A stretch of DNA of 47,197 nucleotides from Candidatus Hydrothermus pacificus (GCA_002011615.1 MTOH01000005.1:1-47197); one strand, 5' to 3'; positions 8,073-16,688 are shown, counted from the stretch's first letter. The notes: generated by a model not told the origin, from the letters alone. Numbers and translations: made by a program.

Positions 8073-8447
8073 AGGACCGGGTCCCGTAAGCCGGATTCTG
8101 TTCTAAGCGGTCATCTATCTATGCGACTACCCGGGGGTTCATGGGTGCGGGCAACACCCTTTACCCCCCTTATTTGTCTTGCTCCGGGTGGGGGTTGCCA
8201 TGCATGCGGTTGCCCGCATGCATCGTGGGTTCTTACCCCACGGTTTCACCCTTACCCCGACAGAGTCGGAGCGGTCTGGTTTCTGTGGCCCTTTCCGTCT
8301 ATCCTGCCTCGCGACAGAATAGCCTCCCTTTTTCAGGGAGCACCCTGCCCTTCAGAGTCCGGACTTTCCTCAGGTAACTCATAAGCCACTGGCTATAAGC
8401 CATTTGTGTAACCTATGGGTCACCTGCGACCGCTCGAACCCGGTCCT
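8073..8447 (-). ncRNA. rnpB: RNase P RNA, bacterial class A
   Basis: The catalytic RNA of RNase P, which matures tRNA 5' ends. The minus strand carries the universal GAGGAAAGUCCGGAC block, ACAGAAA, and the 3' block AGAACAGAAUCCGGCUUAC. P1 pairs AGGACCGGG at the 5' end with CCCGGUCCU at the 3' end; P2 pairs AGCGGUC with GACCGCU; P3 pairs AGGUGAC with GUUACCU. These pairings set the ends at 8447 and 8073, giving about 375 nt. Helix P18 seems absent, since the CGGGUAG segment runs almost directly into AUAGAUGACCGC. The tip of the P3 arm contains heptamer repeats. Open reading frames on the opposite strand here are spurious. Confidence 0.95.
8381..8408. repeat. 7-bp repeat inside the P3 arm of rnpB
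   Basis: Plus-strand units ATAAGCC (8381-8387), ACTGGCT, ATAAGCC (8395-8401) and ATTTGTG are in exact 7-bp phase and share ATAAGCC with the tract at 7407-7441. In the RNA they can fold into a small hairpin (UGGCU, 3-nt loop, AGCCA) at the end of P3. Confidence 0.65.
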
Positions 8448-8454
8448 TTTTAAT

Positions 8455-8460
8455 ATTATA
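8455..8460 (-). promoter_or_regulatory. Predicted -10 element of the rnpB promoter
   Basis: A perfect minus-strand TATAAT ends 7 nt before the mapped 5' end of RNase P RNA (8447). TTGAAA occurs further upstream but 22 nt away, too far for a standard -35, so only the -10 is claimed. Confidence 0.5.
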
Positions 8461-8516
8461 TATTAAGGTTTTCTAACTTAATTTTCAAGTAGGTTTTTTC
8501 TGTTAACTTACAGTTA

Positions 8517-11060
8517 TCAGTAGATTACTATCTTTTTTGTTCGTTTTACTTTTTCTGAATCCAGTTTCAGAAAATAGACTCCCTTTGAAAAATCCTTTGA
8601 ACTTATGACAGTTTCAAACTCTTTACCTGTTTTATTTGTTTCCCATAACCTTCTTCCAATTATGTCATAGAGATTCAGTCTGAATAACTGAGAAGAAGGC
8701 AGTATAAGTTTTATCCTGTATCCCTCTTTATCAGGTGTTATGGCAAAAGATAAAATGTTTTCCTTTTTGTCCCTTTCCTTTATTCCTATGTTTACATTTG
8801 TAACCTCTATCTTTCCATAATAAGAAGGGTCGTTAAAGTTATAAGGTGATGCGTCCTGGGGCCAGTTTGCAATGTTATCACTCCTTGAGCCATCCCTTAC
8901 CAGAATATAGGTGCCAAATGTGTCTGTTGGAGAAGATACACCAATTTCTTCATCAAGGGCATAATTGTGATGCACAAGTGGAACCGCAAGTTCATAACTT
9001 CTGTTACCATTTGTAAAATTCGCCCCAAAAGGTAAAGAGATGGCTTGGGGTGGTCCTGCCTGTCCTGAAGAATAATAAGGTCTATATGTGATGTTAAATC
9101 CGCTTGTTGTCTGGTGGATTCGGATTTCGCCTTCAGTGGACTCAGGATAAGGCGGAAATGAACCATCTGCGTTATCATCAAAGAATATCCTGAACATATC
9201 AATTCCAGAGGTTGTGTCTTCAAGAATTATTCCTATATAGAATACAGAATCTGAATTTTTCACGAAAGCTGTTGCCTCTGCGACATTTATTTTACCATCC
9301 TTAGCCAAAAAGTCTGACACATCAAATGCATAAGCATCAGCCCATTCTGAACTCTGGATTACTCCATCGATACTGGGCAGATTTGTGGAATAAGTGGCAT
9401 TTACAAATCTCTTTATTACATAGGAATACAGGTCATACTTTATTGTATCGTTTCTGTGAAGTTGGTCATTTCCTGATGTTATGTAAGTTGTTAAATTATA
9501 AAATCCATTCTCCCAGTGCACTGTGAATGGAGAAAACTGGGCTGAATCCTTTTCACCTGGTGCAAGATAAAGGCCGGATAGAGTTTCCTGATGAAGATTT
9601 GTTCCTGCAGAGTCTATCTTCAGTGTTATTGAGAAATTCTGTCCATAAAAACCTCTGTTAGAAAAATAGATTTTAGATACAAAAGAGCTGTCTTTGGGAA
9701 CTACAGGAGGTACAACCAGGCTGTCCAGAGCAAGGTTGTAAACGGGTATTACAGCGAGGTCTGCATACATTGTATCGCCAAAATCAGATATTCCTGTTAT
9801 AGAAACATAAGTTGTTGAGAAGTTATAATCCTTTGAATCCGGTATTGAGTAGTCATCAAAATTTCTGTTATTGGTTGCTCCTGGATAGGGGTCTCCAGGG
9901 TCACCCCTGTTAATTCCTTTTTCCAGGTCCCAATCTCCATCAGCCTGTTCAAGGGCAACCTTGTAATGACCGTAATTTGTGTGACCGGGATACCATTCAT
10001 TGTTGTTGTTTTGCTGATTTTCATCAACATGAAAAACCAGAAGTCCGCCTTCAGGTAATGATTTATCAAATCCTTTCTGGTCACTTCTAAATTCAGCAAG
10101 AAAATACTGAGGCGAAGAGTTTCCATAACTCCATAGTCTGTAAGCGACAGGAAATTCTTCAACTGGAGGAAAAACTGCATTCTCTATGATTCCTGTTACA
10201 TTTGTTGGTGTTAAAAAGCCGAGCTCTTTTTTACACCATGCATCAAAGTGAACAGGCACTCTTCCGTTTCCTCCCCATGAACCACCTGCCATCATTGACC
10301 AGTTACCAAGTCCTTCTGATGAATAATCGGTGTCGTATAAATCAGGTAAACCCAGAACATGACCAAGTTCGTGTCCAAAAACTCCCATTCTTCCGTTTTC
10401 TGGTTCCATTGAATATCTATAAACTATTACTCCATCAACCTGAACTCCACCGGGTATATACCACGCATGAGACCATATATCGTTTGGATTTCCTGTTTCC
10501 TCTGCACCAGGTCCTGCATGAACTACAAATATTGCATCCACATAGCCGTTGTTGTCCCTGTCAAACTGAGAGAAGTCCACATAGGGGTCAGCAGCAAGAA
10601 CAGCATCCCTTGCAAGTCCCTGTGCATTCTGGGGATACTGACCGAACCCATACTGACCATCCACATAATAGGCATAGTTATGGGGCATCATGAGCCAGTC
10701 AGAGACCCATCCGTTGATAAAGAAATCTCCATAGGAGTTTTCAAGATAATAATCTGTTAGAGAACCTGTTGGATAAGTTCCTACACTAAAAAGCATTTCT
10801 TCATAATGGGTTTTTGATGACTCTGCAAGGTTGTCGGTAAATTCAACAAGTATCACAGGGATGCTTAAAGTATCGCTCTGCCTTTCAAGCATTCTTATTC
10901 TGAATTTTTTCAGGTTTTCAAAATCAGGGGCATCAACACCTCTTTGTTTTGCCTGAATAAGAACATTTTTCACATCATTCCATTTTCCTTCTCTTACAAG
11001 TCTTTCTTTTAATTCTGGATGGGGTGGCATTAAAAGGAATGCACATATTAAAATGTTCAT
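8517..11060 (-). CDS. Secreted M6-family metallopeptidase with T9SS-like tail
   Basis: An 847-residue zinc protease related to immune inhibitor A. It has a short N-terminal hydrophobic segment (residues 1-12), then the M6 catalytic domain. The active site is FGHELGHVLGLPDLYD with His230, Glu231 and His234 (HExxH) and Asp240 downstream; SMMAGGSWGG follows as in M6 enzymes. A CARDB-like region (about 430-540) and a DOMON-like beta domain (about 550-750) come next. The last 75 residues show LNLYDIIGRRLWE and GVYFLKL, the pattern of T9SS type A sorting domains also seen on the C25 protein at 167-3349. It is transcribed alone from its own consensus promoter with a strong AAAGGAGGTGA ribosome-binding site. 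It is probably a surface or secreted protease. Confidence 0.88.
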   Translation of the reverse strand: MNILICAFLLMPPHPELKERLVREGKWNDVKNVLIQAKQRGVDAPDFENLKKFRIRMLERQSDTLSIPVILVEFTDNLAESSKTHYEEMLFSVGTYPTGSLTDYYLENSYGDFFINGWVSDWLMMPHNYAYYVDGQYGFGQYPQNAQGLARDAVLAADPYVDFSQFDRDNNGYVDAIFVVHAGPGAEETGNPNDIWSHAWYIPGGVQVDGVIVYRYSMEPENGRMGVFGHELGHVLGLPDLYDTDYSSEGLGNWSMMAGGSWGGNGRVPVHFDAWCKKELGFLTPTNVTGIIENAVFPPVEEFPVAYRLWSYGNSSPQYFLAEFRSDQKGFDKSLPEGGLLVFHVDENQQNNNNEWYPGHTNYGHYKVALEQADGDWDLEKGINRGDPGDPYPGATNNRNFDDYSIPDSKDYNFSTTYVSITGISDFGDTMYADLAVIPVYNLALDSLVVPPVVPKDSSFVSKIYFSNRGFYGQNFSITLKIDSAGTNLHQETLSGLYLAPGEKDSAQFSPFTVHWENGFYNLTTYITSGNDQLHRNDTIKYDLYSYVIKRFVNATYSTNLPSIDGVIQSSEWADAYAFDVSDFLAKDGKINVAEATAFVKNSDSVFYIGIILEDTTSGIDMFRIFFDDNADGSFPPYPESTEGEIRIHQTTSGFNITYRPYYSSGQAGPPQAISLPFGANFTNGNRSYELAVPLVHHNYALDEEIGVSSPTDTFGTYILVRDGSRSDNIANWPQDASPYNFNDPSYYGKIEVTNVNIGIKERDKKENILSFAITPDKEGYRIKLILPSSQLFRLNLYDIIGRRLWETNKTGKEFETVISSKDFSKGVYFLKLDSEKVKRTKKIVIY

Positions 11061-11104
11061 CTTAACTCACCTCCTTTAAATTTTAATTTTATAAATATAA
11101 CTTA

Positions 11105-11133
11105 ATTATATGTATCTTGATAACTTTTTTCAA
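11105..11133 (-). promoter_or_regulatory. Consensus sigma-70 promoter of the M6 peptidase gene
   Basis: Minus-strand TTGAAA (11133-11128) and TATAAT (11110-11105) are separated by exactly 17 nt. Transcription should start near 11098, giving a leader of about 37 nt with AAAGGAGGTGA before the ATG at 11060. Confidence 0.7.
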
Positions 11134-11149
11134 ATAAAGTAAAAGTTTT

Positions 11150-12487
11150 CTAAGTTGAAAAAACATCAGGTAAGAAGGATACAAAATTTCTTCCCGGACA
11201 TTTTGTGTATGGATTGTAGTGGTGATGTACTTTAATTTCTTTTATCTTAAAGAATTTTTTGAGGATTTTGATTAAAACTTTTAAGGCTTTTATCTGCTTT
11301 TTCAGAGGTTTTTCCTCTTCAAAATTTCCTATCAGTGTAATTCCTGTGCTTCCTTTATTTTTACTCTTTGTATGAGCACCTTCATAAAATATGTTTCTTC
11401 CCTCTACAATATTTCCTTCAGGAGTAATTATAAAATGATAGCCTATATCATTAAATCCCCTTTTTAAATGTTCTTTCTGTATTTTTTTTATTGTTTTAAA
11501 ACCCTTGTATTCTTTTCTTGAAGGTATTGCAGTGTGATGAAGTATTATTCTCTCAGGTATATGCAGGTTGAATTTTTCATTTTTTACTTTATAAGGCTTC
11601 CAGCTGATTCTCGGGACTATTTTTTTAACCTCTGCTATCCTTTCTATTTTTTTAATTCCTTTTATGATTTTTTCTTCTGAATATTTTTTGTGAATTTCTA
11701 ACACAATATAAATATTTTTAAGGTTTTTAATGGCTTTTTTAAAAAAATTTTGAAAATCAAATTCTCCATACCCTGGTGGTTTGTGTTCGTCTGTTCCCTT
11801 TATATCGTGCACGTGGACTCCTGTTAATTTGTTTTTAAAATTTTCAAAATAAGAAAGGTCCTTAACTATTTTTTCTTTGACCCATGCATGGCCTGTATCG
11901 TGCCAGTATCCTAAATATTCTGAATCCATCTCCTCAAATATTTTTTTTAATTCAAAAAAATCAGGAAATTCTCCTGGATAGTATCTTACCTCAAGTGCTA
12001 TTTTTATTTTTAATTTTTCACATAAGTTCAGGATTTTCTCAAAATTCTTAAAAAATCTTTCAAGATATATTTTTCTTTTTTTCTTTCTCTGCTTTAAAAA
12101 TTCTTTTATATATTCCTGATTTACTTTTTCCTTTACGATTTCTGTTCCGATATTCTCATGACCGCCCGCATGCAGGATAACATATTTCATCCCATTTTTA
12201 TAAGCAAATTTTATAGAATTTCGTAGATATTTTAAAGAGTCCCTTATAACTTCTTTCTCCCCGCTAACAAGGTCAATTAATCTTGAAGCATTTTTAACAG
12301 GTTTTTCAAGAGGTGCAGGTGCATGAAGACCAAGAAACGGAATCTGGTATTTATCAAAAATTTTTTTGCTTTTATAAAAGTCTTTTATAGTGTCTCTATA
12401 ATTTAATTCTGCAAAAAATATTTTTGTTTCTTTAAGGATTTTATCAAGTTTTTTATGATTGCCTGCAGAGGTTGAAATTCCTATCAT
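11150..12487 (-). CDS. TIM-barrel sugar isomerase-like / PGRP-type amidase fusion
   Basis: A 445-residue two-domain protein. Residues 1-285 are a xylose-isomerase-like TIM barrel (AP endonuclease 2 superfamily) with candidate metal ligands Glu166 (ALEVRYYPGEF), Asp197 and His200 (WHDTGHA), His225/His227 (GVHVHD) and Glu264 (VLEIH). Residues 310-445 are an N-acetylmuramoyl-L-alanine amidase (amidase_2/PGRP) domain: ILHHTA (His317/318), FNDIGYHFIITPEG (Tyr350), GAHT, GITLIGNF, His421-423 and Cys430 in KCPG. Both active sites look intact. No signal peptide is evident, which suggests cytoplasmic work such as muropeptide recycling; this is inference. It overlaps lptD by 4 nt and is last in the tRNA-Cys-mtaD-accD-lptD series. 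I do not know this combination as a standard architecture. Confidence 0.82.
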   Translation of the reverse strand: MIGISTSAGNHKKLDKILKETKIFFAELNYRDTIKDFYKSKKIFDKYQIPFLGLHAPAPLEKPVKNASRLIDLVSGEKEVIRDSLKYLRNSIKFAYKNGMKYVILHAGGHENIGTEIVKEKVNQEYIKEFLKQRKKKRKIYLERFFKNFEKILNLCEKLKIKIALEVRYYPGEFPDFFELKKIFEEMDSEYLGYWHDTGHAWVKEKIVKDLSYFENFKNKLTGVHVHDIKGTDEHKPPGYGEFDFQNFFKKAIKNLKNIYIVLEIHKKYSEEKIIKGIKKIERIAEVKKIVPRISWKPYKVKNEKFNLHIPERIILHHTAIPSRKEYKGFKTIKKIQKEHLKRGFNDIGYHFIITPEGNIVEGRNIFYEGAHTKSKNKGSTGITLIGNFEEEKPLKKQIKALKVLIKILKKFFKIKEIKVHHHYNPYTKCPGRNFVSFLPDVFST

Positions 12488-14583
12488 TCTTGAATCGCAG
12501 GAAGTATCGTTTCAAAAAGGCCTCTTTCAAATTTAAGGTCAGGAAGTTTGGTTATCCATATCTTAAACTGGTAATCCCAGGCACTGCCTGTTTTGCTCCA
12601 TGTAACCCTTGCTGAAAAGCAGTGTAAATCCCTTGTTAAACTGAGTCCTCTTTCAATAAATATTTTTTTCTGGGTATCAAAAGTTGTATGGAAACTGAAT
12701 TTCCATTTAGGTGTTATGCCACCTGAAAGACGAAAGTTTAAAAATCCTGATACCCCGCCTATATTTCTATATGTATATGTGAGACTCGTATTCCACGAAG
12801 ATGTTCTTAATTCTTTTTCCTGTTTTAGTGTGTCTTGCTCCAGGCTGTCTTTTTGCTCCTCTGCTTTTTCAAATAAAAGAGAGGACAGAGATTTCAGAGA
12901 AAGTGCTCCTGCAAGCTGGAATGTAAGGTTTTTCCACTTTTTATCCTGAGTAAAATATGTTAATGAAAAGGAACCGTTTACAGGTGAATTCTGCAGAAAA
13001 TTACCTGTCAGACTTATATCGCTCCATTTTTTATCTATCAGGTCATAGGCTCTATTAAGCGTGAAGGATAGAAAATTTACTTTTTTCTTTTGTTCATCTT
13101 TCACAATTTTGCCTTCATAGTCGTTTCTTATGGTGAAGGATATCCTGCTGGACCTTTGTTGAGGACCGAGTCCTGCAAAACTTTTTACAGGCGGATTTTT
13201 GATATAAGGAGAATAAGAATAACCCGATGAAAGGGTTATGGTGTGAAGAAATCTTTGAAAGGGCGGTATTCCGAAGAGAGAAAGCCCATAAAGTTTGGTT
13301 GTTAAAGATGCATTTGTGCTTAAATTTTTTAAAAAGGGATAATCATTCCCGAGAGTATCTTTATTTAAAACACCTGCTTTTGTATTCACACCTGCTGAAA
13401 AACTTAATATATCAAACAGGATTTTCTGAATCCCTGTTGAATTGGATATTGAAAAACCGCTTTTTTCATCTTTTTTAAGAGTGTCTTTATATATTTCTCT
13501 TGAATATAAGAAGTTGAAAGATGTTCTGAAAATAGAAAGATTTTTCTGAAAAAGAATAAAGTTGACACTCGGTGCTGTAAGAACTTCTATTTTGTTTATA
13601 AAGTCTTTTTTATACCTGGTGTGAGCAACAAAGCTTCCAATTGTAAATCTCTTTGAAATGGACGCATGGCTTTCTGATTCACTTTTCACCCTACCAACTC
13701 TTATATCAGAGTATTCAAGAATATATTTTTCATCAGATATAAAATCACTATGGGCATTTAAACTAAATCCAAAAGGTAAATTCTGTTTGTGATCCCCTAC
13801 CAGACTCCATCTTTTTGTGCCTGTATCTATCTCCCTTGTATAGGTTGCTTTGAAGTTACCTGTGAGTTTTTTATAAATTAAATATACGAAATTAAAACCC
13901 AGGAGTGGACCTTTTCTCTCGTAAATATCCATTGTAAGTGTTAAGTCCATATAGTTGTTTATTGCCCAGTAATAGCTTAAATTCTTTAAGTAAAGACCGA
14001 GAGTGGAATTTCTTCCCGGTCTCGGAATCAAGAATCCCGATTTTCTCTTTGGTGATATTGGAAACACCCAGAAAGGTGCCCATAGAACGGGTATTTCCTT
14101 TATCTCCATTATAACAGGTGATGCAACTGCTACATCTCCTATTAATACCTTCATCCTATTTGACCTGAAGTAATAATGGGGCTCTTCAAGCTCACATGTT
14201 GTAAAAAATCCTGTAAAGCCCTTGATCACCTTTTTATCAGTTCTGTAAATTTTTTCTCCCCAGACAAACCCCTTTTCAACCTTTGATTTTCCCTCGTATG
14301 CATATCCCTTCTGAGTTTTTATGTTGAATTTCATAAAATCTCCCCTAAGGGTATCCTTTCCTGAAATAAGATAAGGGTTTCCATAAGCCAGGAGAAGGTT
14401 TTCTTTTCTCAAAAAAATACATGAATCAGAAATCAATTCTATATTTTTATACTTTATGTATGCATTTCCCTTTAAAACGACTTTTTCCTCTGCGGGATGA
14501 TAGAATATGGAATCTCCTTTAAAATAGATTGTATCCTTGTATTCAGGGATCTGGATAACAAGAAGAACAAGCAGTTTTAACAC
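12484..14583 (-). CDS. lptD: LptD-like LPS-assembly outer-membrane protein
   Basis: A 699-residue protein. An N-terminal OstA/LptA-like beta-jellyroll (about 15-120: VVLKGNAYIKYKNIELISD, GDFMKFNIKTQKGYAYEG) precedes the LptD signature GFTGFFTTCELEEPHYYF, with Cys130. Then comes IPVLWAPFWVFPISPKRKSGFLIPRPG, the conserved entry to the barrel, and about 500 residues of alternating beta strands. LptD forms the outer-membrane pore that inserts lipopolysaccharide, so this cell probably makes LPS. It is shorter than the E. coli protein (784) and has few Cys (55, 130 and one near 675), so the classical four-Cys disulfide arrangement is not fully present. The signal sequence is short. It overlaps accD by 7 nt and the fusion gene by 4 nt. 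Confidence 0.85.
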   Translation of the reverse strand: MLKLLVLLVIQIPEYKDTIYFKGDSIFYHPAEEKVVLKGNAYIKYKNIELISDSCIFLRKENLLLAYGNPYLISGKDTLRGDFMKFNIKTQKGYAYEGKSKVEKGFVWGEKIYRTDKKVIKGFTGFFTTCELEEPHYYFRSNRMKVLIGDVAVASPVIMEIKEIPVLWAPFWVFPISPKRKSGFLIPRPGRNSTLGLYLKNLSYYWAINNYMDLTLTMDIYERKGPLLGFNFVYLIYKKLTGNFKATYTREIDTGTKRWSLVGDHKQNLPFGFSLNAHSDFISDEKYILEYSDIRVGRVKSESESHASISKRFTIGSFVAHTRYKKDFINKIEVLTAPSVNFILFQKNLSIFRTSFNFLYSREIYKDTLKKDEKSGFSISNSTGIQKILFDILSFSAGVNTKAGVLNKDTLGNDYPFLKNLSTNASLTTKLYGLSLFGIPPFQRFLHTITLSSGYSYSPYIKNPPVKSFAGLGPQQRSSRISFTIRNDYEGKIVKDEQKKKVNFLSFTLNRAYDLIDKKWSDISLTGNFLQNSPVNGSFSLTYFTQDKKWKNLTFQLAGALSLKSLSSLLFEKAEEQKDSLEQDTLKQEKELRTSSWNTSLTYTYRNIGGVSGFLNFRLSGGITPKWKFSFHTTFDTQKKIFIERGLSLTRDLHCFSARVTWSKTGSAWDYQFKIWITKLPDLKFERGLFETILPAIQE

Positions 14584-15395
14584 AGAATCTTTAGAATTTT
14601 TATTATTGTTTCTCTTAAATTTCTTCTGTCAATAACCGTGTCTATCATACCGTGTTTTAACTGAAACTCTGACCTCTGGAAACCTTCAGGCAGTTTTTCA
14701 CCTATTGTTTGTTGAATAACTCTTGGACCTGTGAATCCGAGCAATGCCCCGGGTTCTGCAATTGAGATATCTCCAAGTGCTGCAAAAGATGCCATAACTC
14801 CTGCCATTGTAGGGTCACAGAGAATAGTTATGTAGGGAATTCTGTTTTCATAAAGGTTCAAAACACCCTCAACGGTCTTTACCATTTGCATCAACGATAT
14901 TATTCCTTCCTGCATTCTTGCCCCGCCTCCTGATGATGTAATAGCTATAAGAGGAATTTTTTTCTCACAAACCTCATCGGCTATTAATTTAAATTTTTCT
15001 CCCACAACCGAGCCCATGCTTCCCGCCATAAAAAAGAAATCAGTTAAAAAAAGACCTGTTTTTATTCCTCCAATTTCGCCTGTTCCACATATCGCTGCGT
15101 CCTTTAATCTGGACATTTTCATTGACTTTTTAATCTTTTCTCTGTATTCAGGAAAACCAAGGGGGTCCTTTGAGGTGTAATTGGTAAAGAGTTCCTCAAA
15201 TTTCTCCTGATCAACAAGTATTTCTATATAATTTCTTGCATTTATCCTGAAATGGAATGAGCATGAAGGACATACCCAGAAATTTTTTTTCAACTGAACA
15301 ACATGAAGAATCTCTCCACATTTATCACATTTTCTCCATATTCCATCGGGCACCTCTTTTTTATCTTTCCCAAAAAATATTTTTTTAAATAGCAT
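14577..15395 (-). CDS. accD: Acetyl-CoA carboxylase carboxyltransferase beta subunit
   Basis: AccD, with AccA, transfers the carboxyl group from biotin to acetyl-CoA to make malonyl-CoA for fatty acids. The 272-residue sequence begins with the diagnostic zinc ribbon (Cys23, Cys26, Cys42, Cys45; CDKC ... CPSC), followed by ARNYIEILVD, the conserved IKTGLFLTDFFFMAGSMGSVVGEKF block, SSGGGARMQEG and the crotonase-fold region ending GFTGPRVIQQTIGEKLPEGFQ. Length is normal. No accA is present beside it. It lies between mtaD and lptD, overlapping both (11 and 7 nt), which indicates one transcript with translational coupling. Confidence 0.95.
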   Translation of the reverse strand: MLFKKIFFGKDKKEVPDGIWRKCDKCGEILHVVQLKKNFWVCPSCSFHFRINARNYIEILVDQEKFEELFTNYTSKDPLGFPEYREKIKKSMKMSRLKDAAICGTGEIGGIKTGLFLTDFFFMAGSMGSVVGEKFKLIADEVCEKKIPLIAITSSGGGARMQEGIISLMQMVKTVEGVLNLYENRIPYITILCDPTMAGVMASFAALGDISIAEPGALLGFTGPRVIQQTIGEKLPEGFQRSEFQLKHGMIDTVIDRRNLRETIIKILKILC

Positions 15396-16677
15396 TTTTT
15401 ATCCTCTCCCTGTACTCTTTTGCTATTTTTTTTAATTTCTCTATATCTACAGTCTTTATTTCTCCTTTTTCAACCACCAGTTTACCATTTACAATTACAT
15501 ATTTTACCTGGCGTGAATTTAGTGAATAAATTATAGCGGAACAGGGGTCGTAAAATGGAATAGTAGATATATCTTCAATATCAATTATAATTATATCCGC
15601 TCGTTTACCTTCCTCAAGAGTTCCTATTTCCCTGAAATTTAAACACTCTGCCCCATATAGAGTGGCCATTTTTAGAACTTCTCTGGCATTTAAAACAGAT
15701 GGGTCAAGATTTATACCTTTGTGTAAGAGTGCGGTTATTCTCATAGCTTCAAACATGTCAAGGTTGTTATTGGATGCTACGCCATCAGTTCCTATGGAAA
15801 CCCTGACCTTCTGTTCAAGAAGTTTTTTAACAGGTGATATACCTGAACCAAGTTTCAGGTTACTCTCAGGATTATGGGATATCTTAGCCTTTTTCTGACT
15901 TATAAGTTCAATATCTTCATCGTCAAGCCATACAGAATGAACCGCAAGTGTGTTTTCATAAAGAAGGTTATTATTATGGAGGTATTTAACAGGTGATACA
16001 CCATGCTTTTTCAGGGATTCCTCATACTCTTTTTTTGTTTCTGATACATGGATATGGAATATTGTATTATATTTTTCTGAGATTTCCTTGCATTTTTTAA
16101 GGGTGTCAAGGGAGCAGGTGTATGTTGAATGGGGTGCTATCCCCGGGTGAATAATGGGATGTTTCATGTAGTTTTTTATAAAATTTTCAGCCTTAGCAAT
16201 TGCGTCCCGGGGTGTTTTAAAAGAGGATGTGGGAAAGTCAAGCACGCCCGGTGTGATAAATCCTCTTATTCCTGCGTCCTCACATGCCCTTGCTATTTCA
16301 TTTTCAAAAAAGTACATGTCACAGAAGGAAGTTGTTCCTGAAACCAGCATTTCTGTGATACCACACAGGGATGAGTAATATACAAAATCAGGCTTTATAA
16401 ATTTTGCTTCTAATGGCCATATATATTCCTTGAGCCATATTTCAAGGGGCAGGTCGTCTGCAATTCCTCTGAAAAAAGTCATGGGGATATGGGTGTGGGT
16501 GTTTATAAGACCAGGCATAATAATATGATTTTTAGCATCTATAAATGTTTTATAATCCTTACCCTGGTATTTACCTCTGTCTATTTTTTTGATTTTTGAA
16601 CCTTCGATCAGGATATAGCCTTCTTCCACAGGTGGAGAGACCACCGGGACTATTGTTCCACCCTGAATTAGTATCAT
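15385..16677 (-). CDS. mtaD: MtaD-like amidohydrolase (5'-methylthioadenosine/SAH deaminase family)
   Basis: A 430-residue amidohydrolase of the TRZ/ATZ/MtaD group. Metal ligands are His61 and His63 (NTHTHIP), His in FHIHVSE, His in LAVHSVW and the Asp in GTDGVASNN. MTFFRGIADDLPLEIWLKEYIWPLEAKF is the signature of SAH/MTA deaminases, which convert S-adenosylhomocysteine or methylthioadenosine to the inosyl products. Related guanine or chlorohydrolase functions cannot be excluded. The ATG at 16675-16677 is only 11 nt after the tRNA-Cys gene, without a Shine-Dalgarno sequence; the N-terminus MILIQGGTIV is normal for the family, so the start is secure. It leads the overlapping set mtaD-accD-lptD-fusion. 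Confidence 0.87.
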   Translation of the reverse strand: MILIQGGTIVPVVSPPVEEGYILIEGSKIKKIDRGKYQGKDYKTFIDAKNHIIMPGLINTHTHIPMTFFRGIADDLPLEIWLKEYIWPLEAKFIKPDFVYYSSLCGITEMLVSGTTSFCDMYFFENEIARACEDAGIRGFITPGVLDFPTSSFKTPRDAIAKAENFIKNYMKHPIIHPGIAPHSTYTCSLDTLKKCKEISEKYNTIFHIHVSETKKEYEESLKKHGVSPVKYLHNNNLLYENTLAVHSVWLDDEDIELISQKKAKISHNPESNLKLGSGISPVKKLLEQKVRVSIGTDGVASNNNLDMFEAMRITALLHKGINLDPSVLNAREVLKMATLYGAECLNFREIGTLEEGKRADIIIIDIEDISTIPFYDPCSAIIYSLNSRQVKYVIVNGKLVVEKGEIKTVDIEKLKKIAKEYRERIKNAI

Positions 16678-16688
16678 TTAAAATAAAT

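Noticed and set aside
8121-8384. Open frames on the plus strand across 8121-8384
   Set aside because: They lie opposite rnpB, whose conserved blocks and pairings explain the sequence; the translations are Cys/Pro/Gly-rich and match no family.
8448-8516. Heptamer repeat between the M6 gene and rnpB
   Set aside because: CAG/CTG triplets at 8500-8520 hint at period 7, but only two or three units fit, which is not distinguishable from chance.
10202-10760. Plus-strand frames inside the M6 peptidase gene
   Set aside because: They are antisense to the strongly conserved catalytic region and lack ribosome-binding sites or family motifs.
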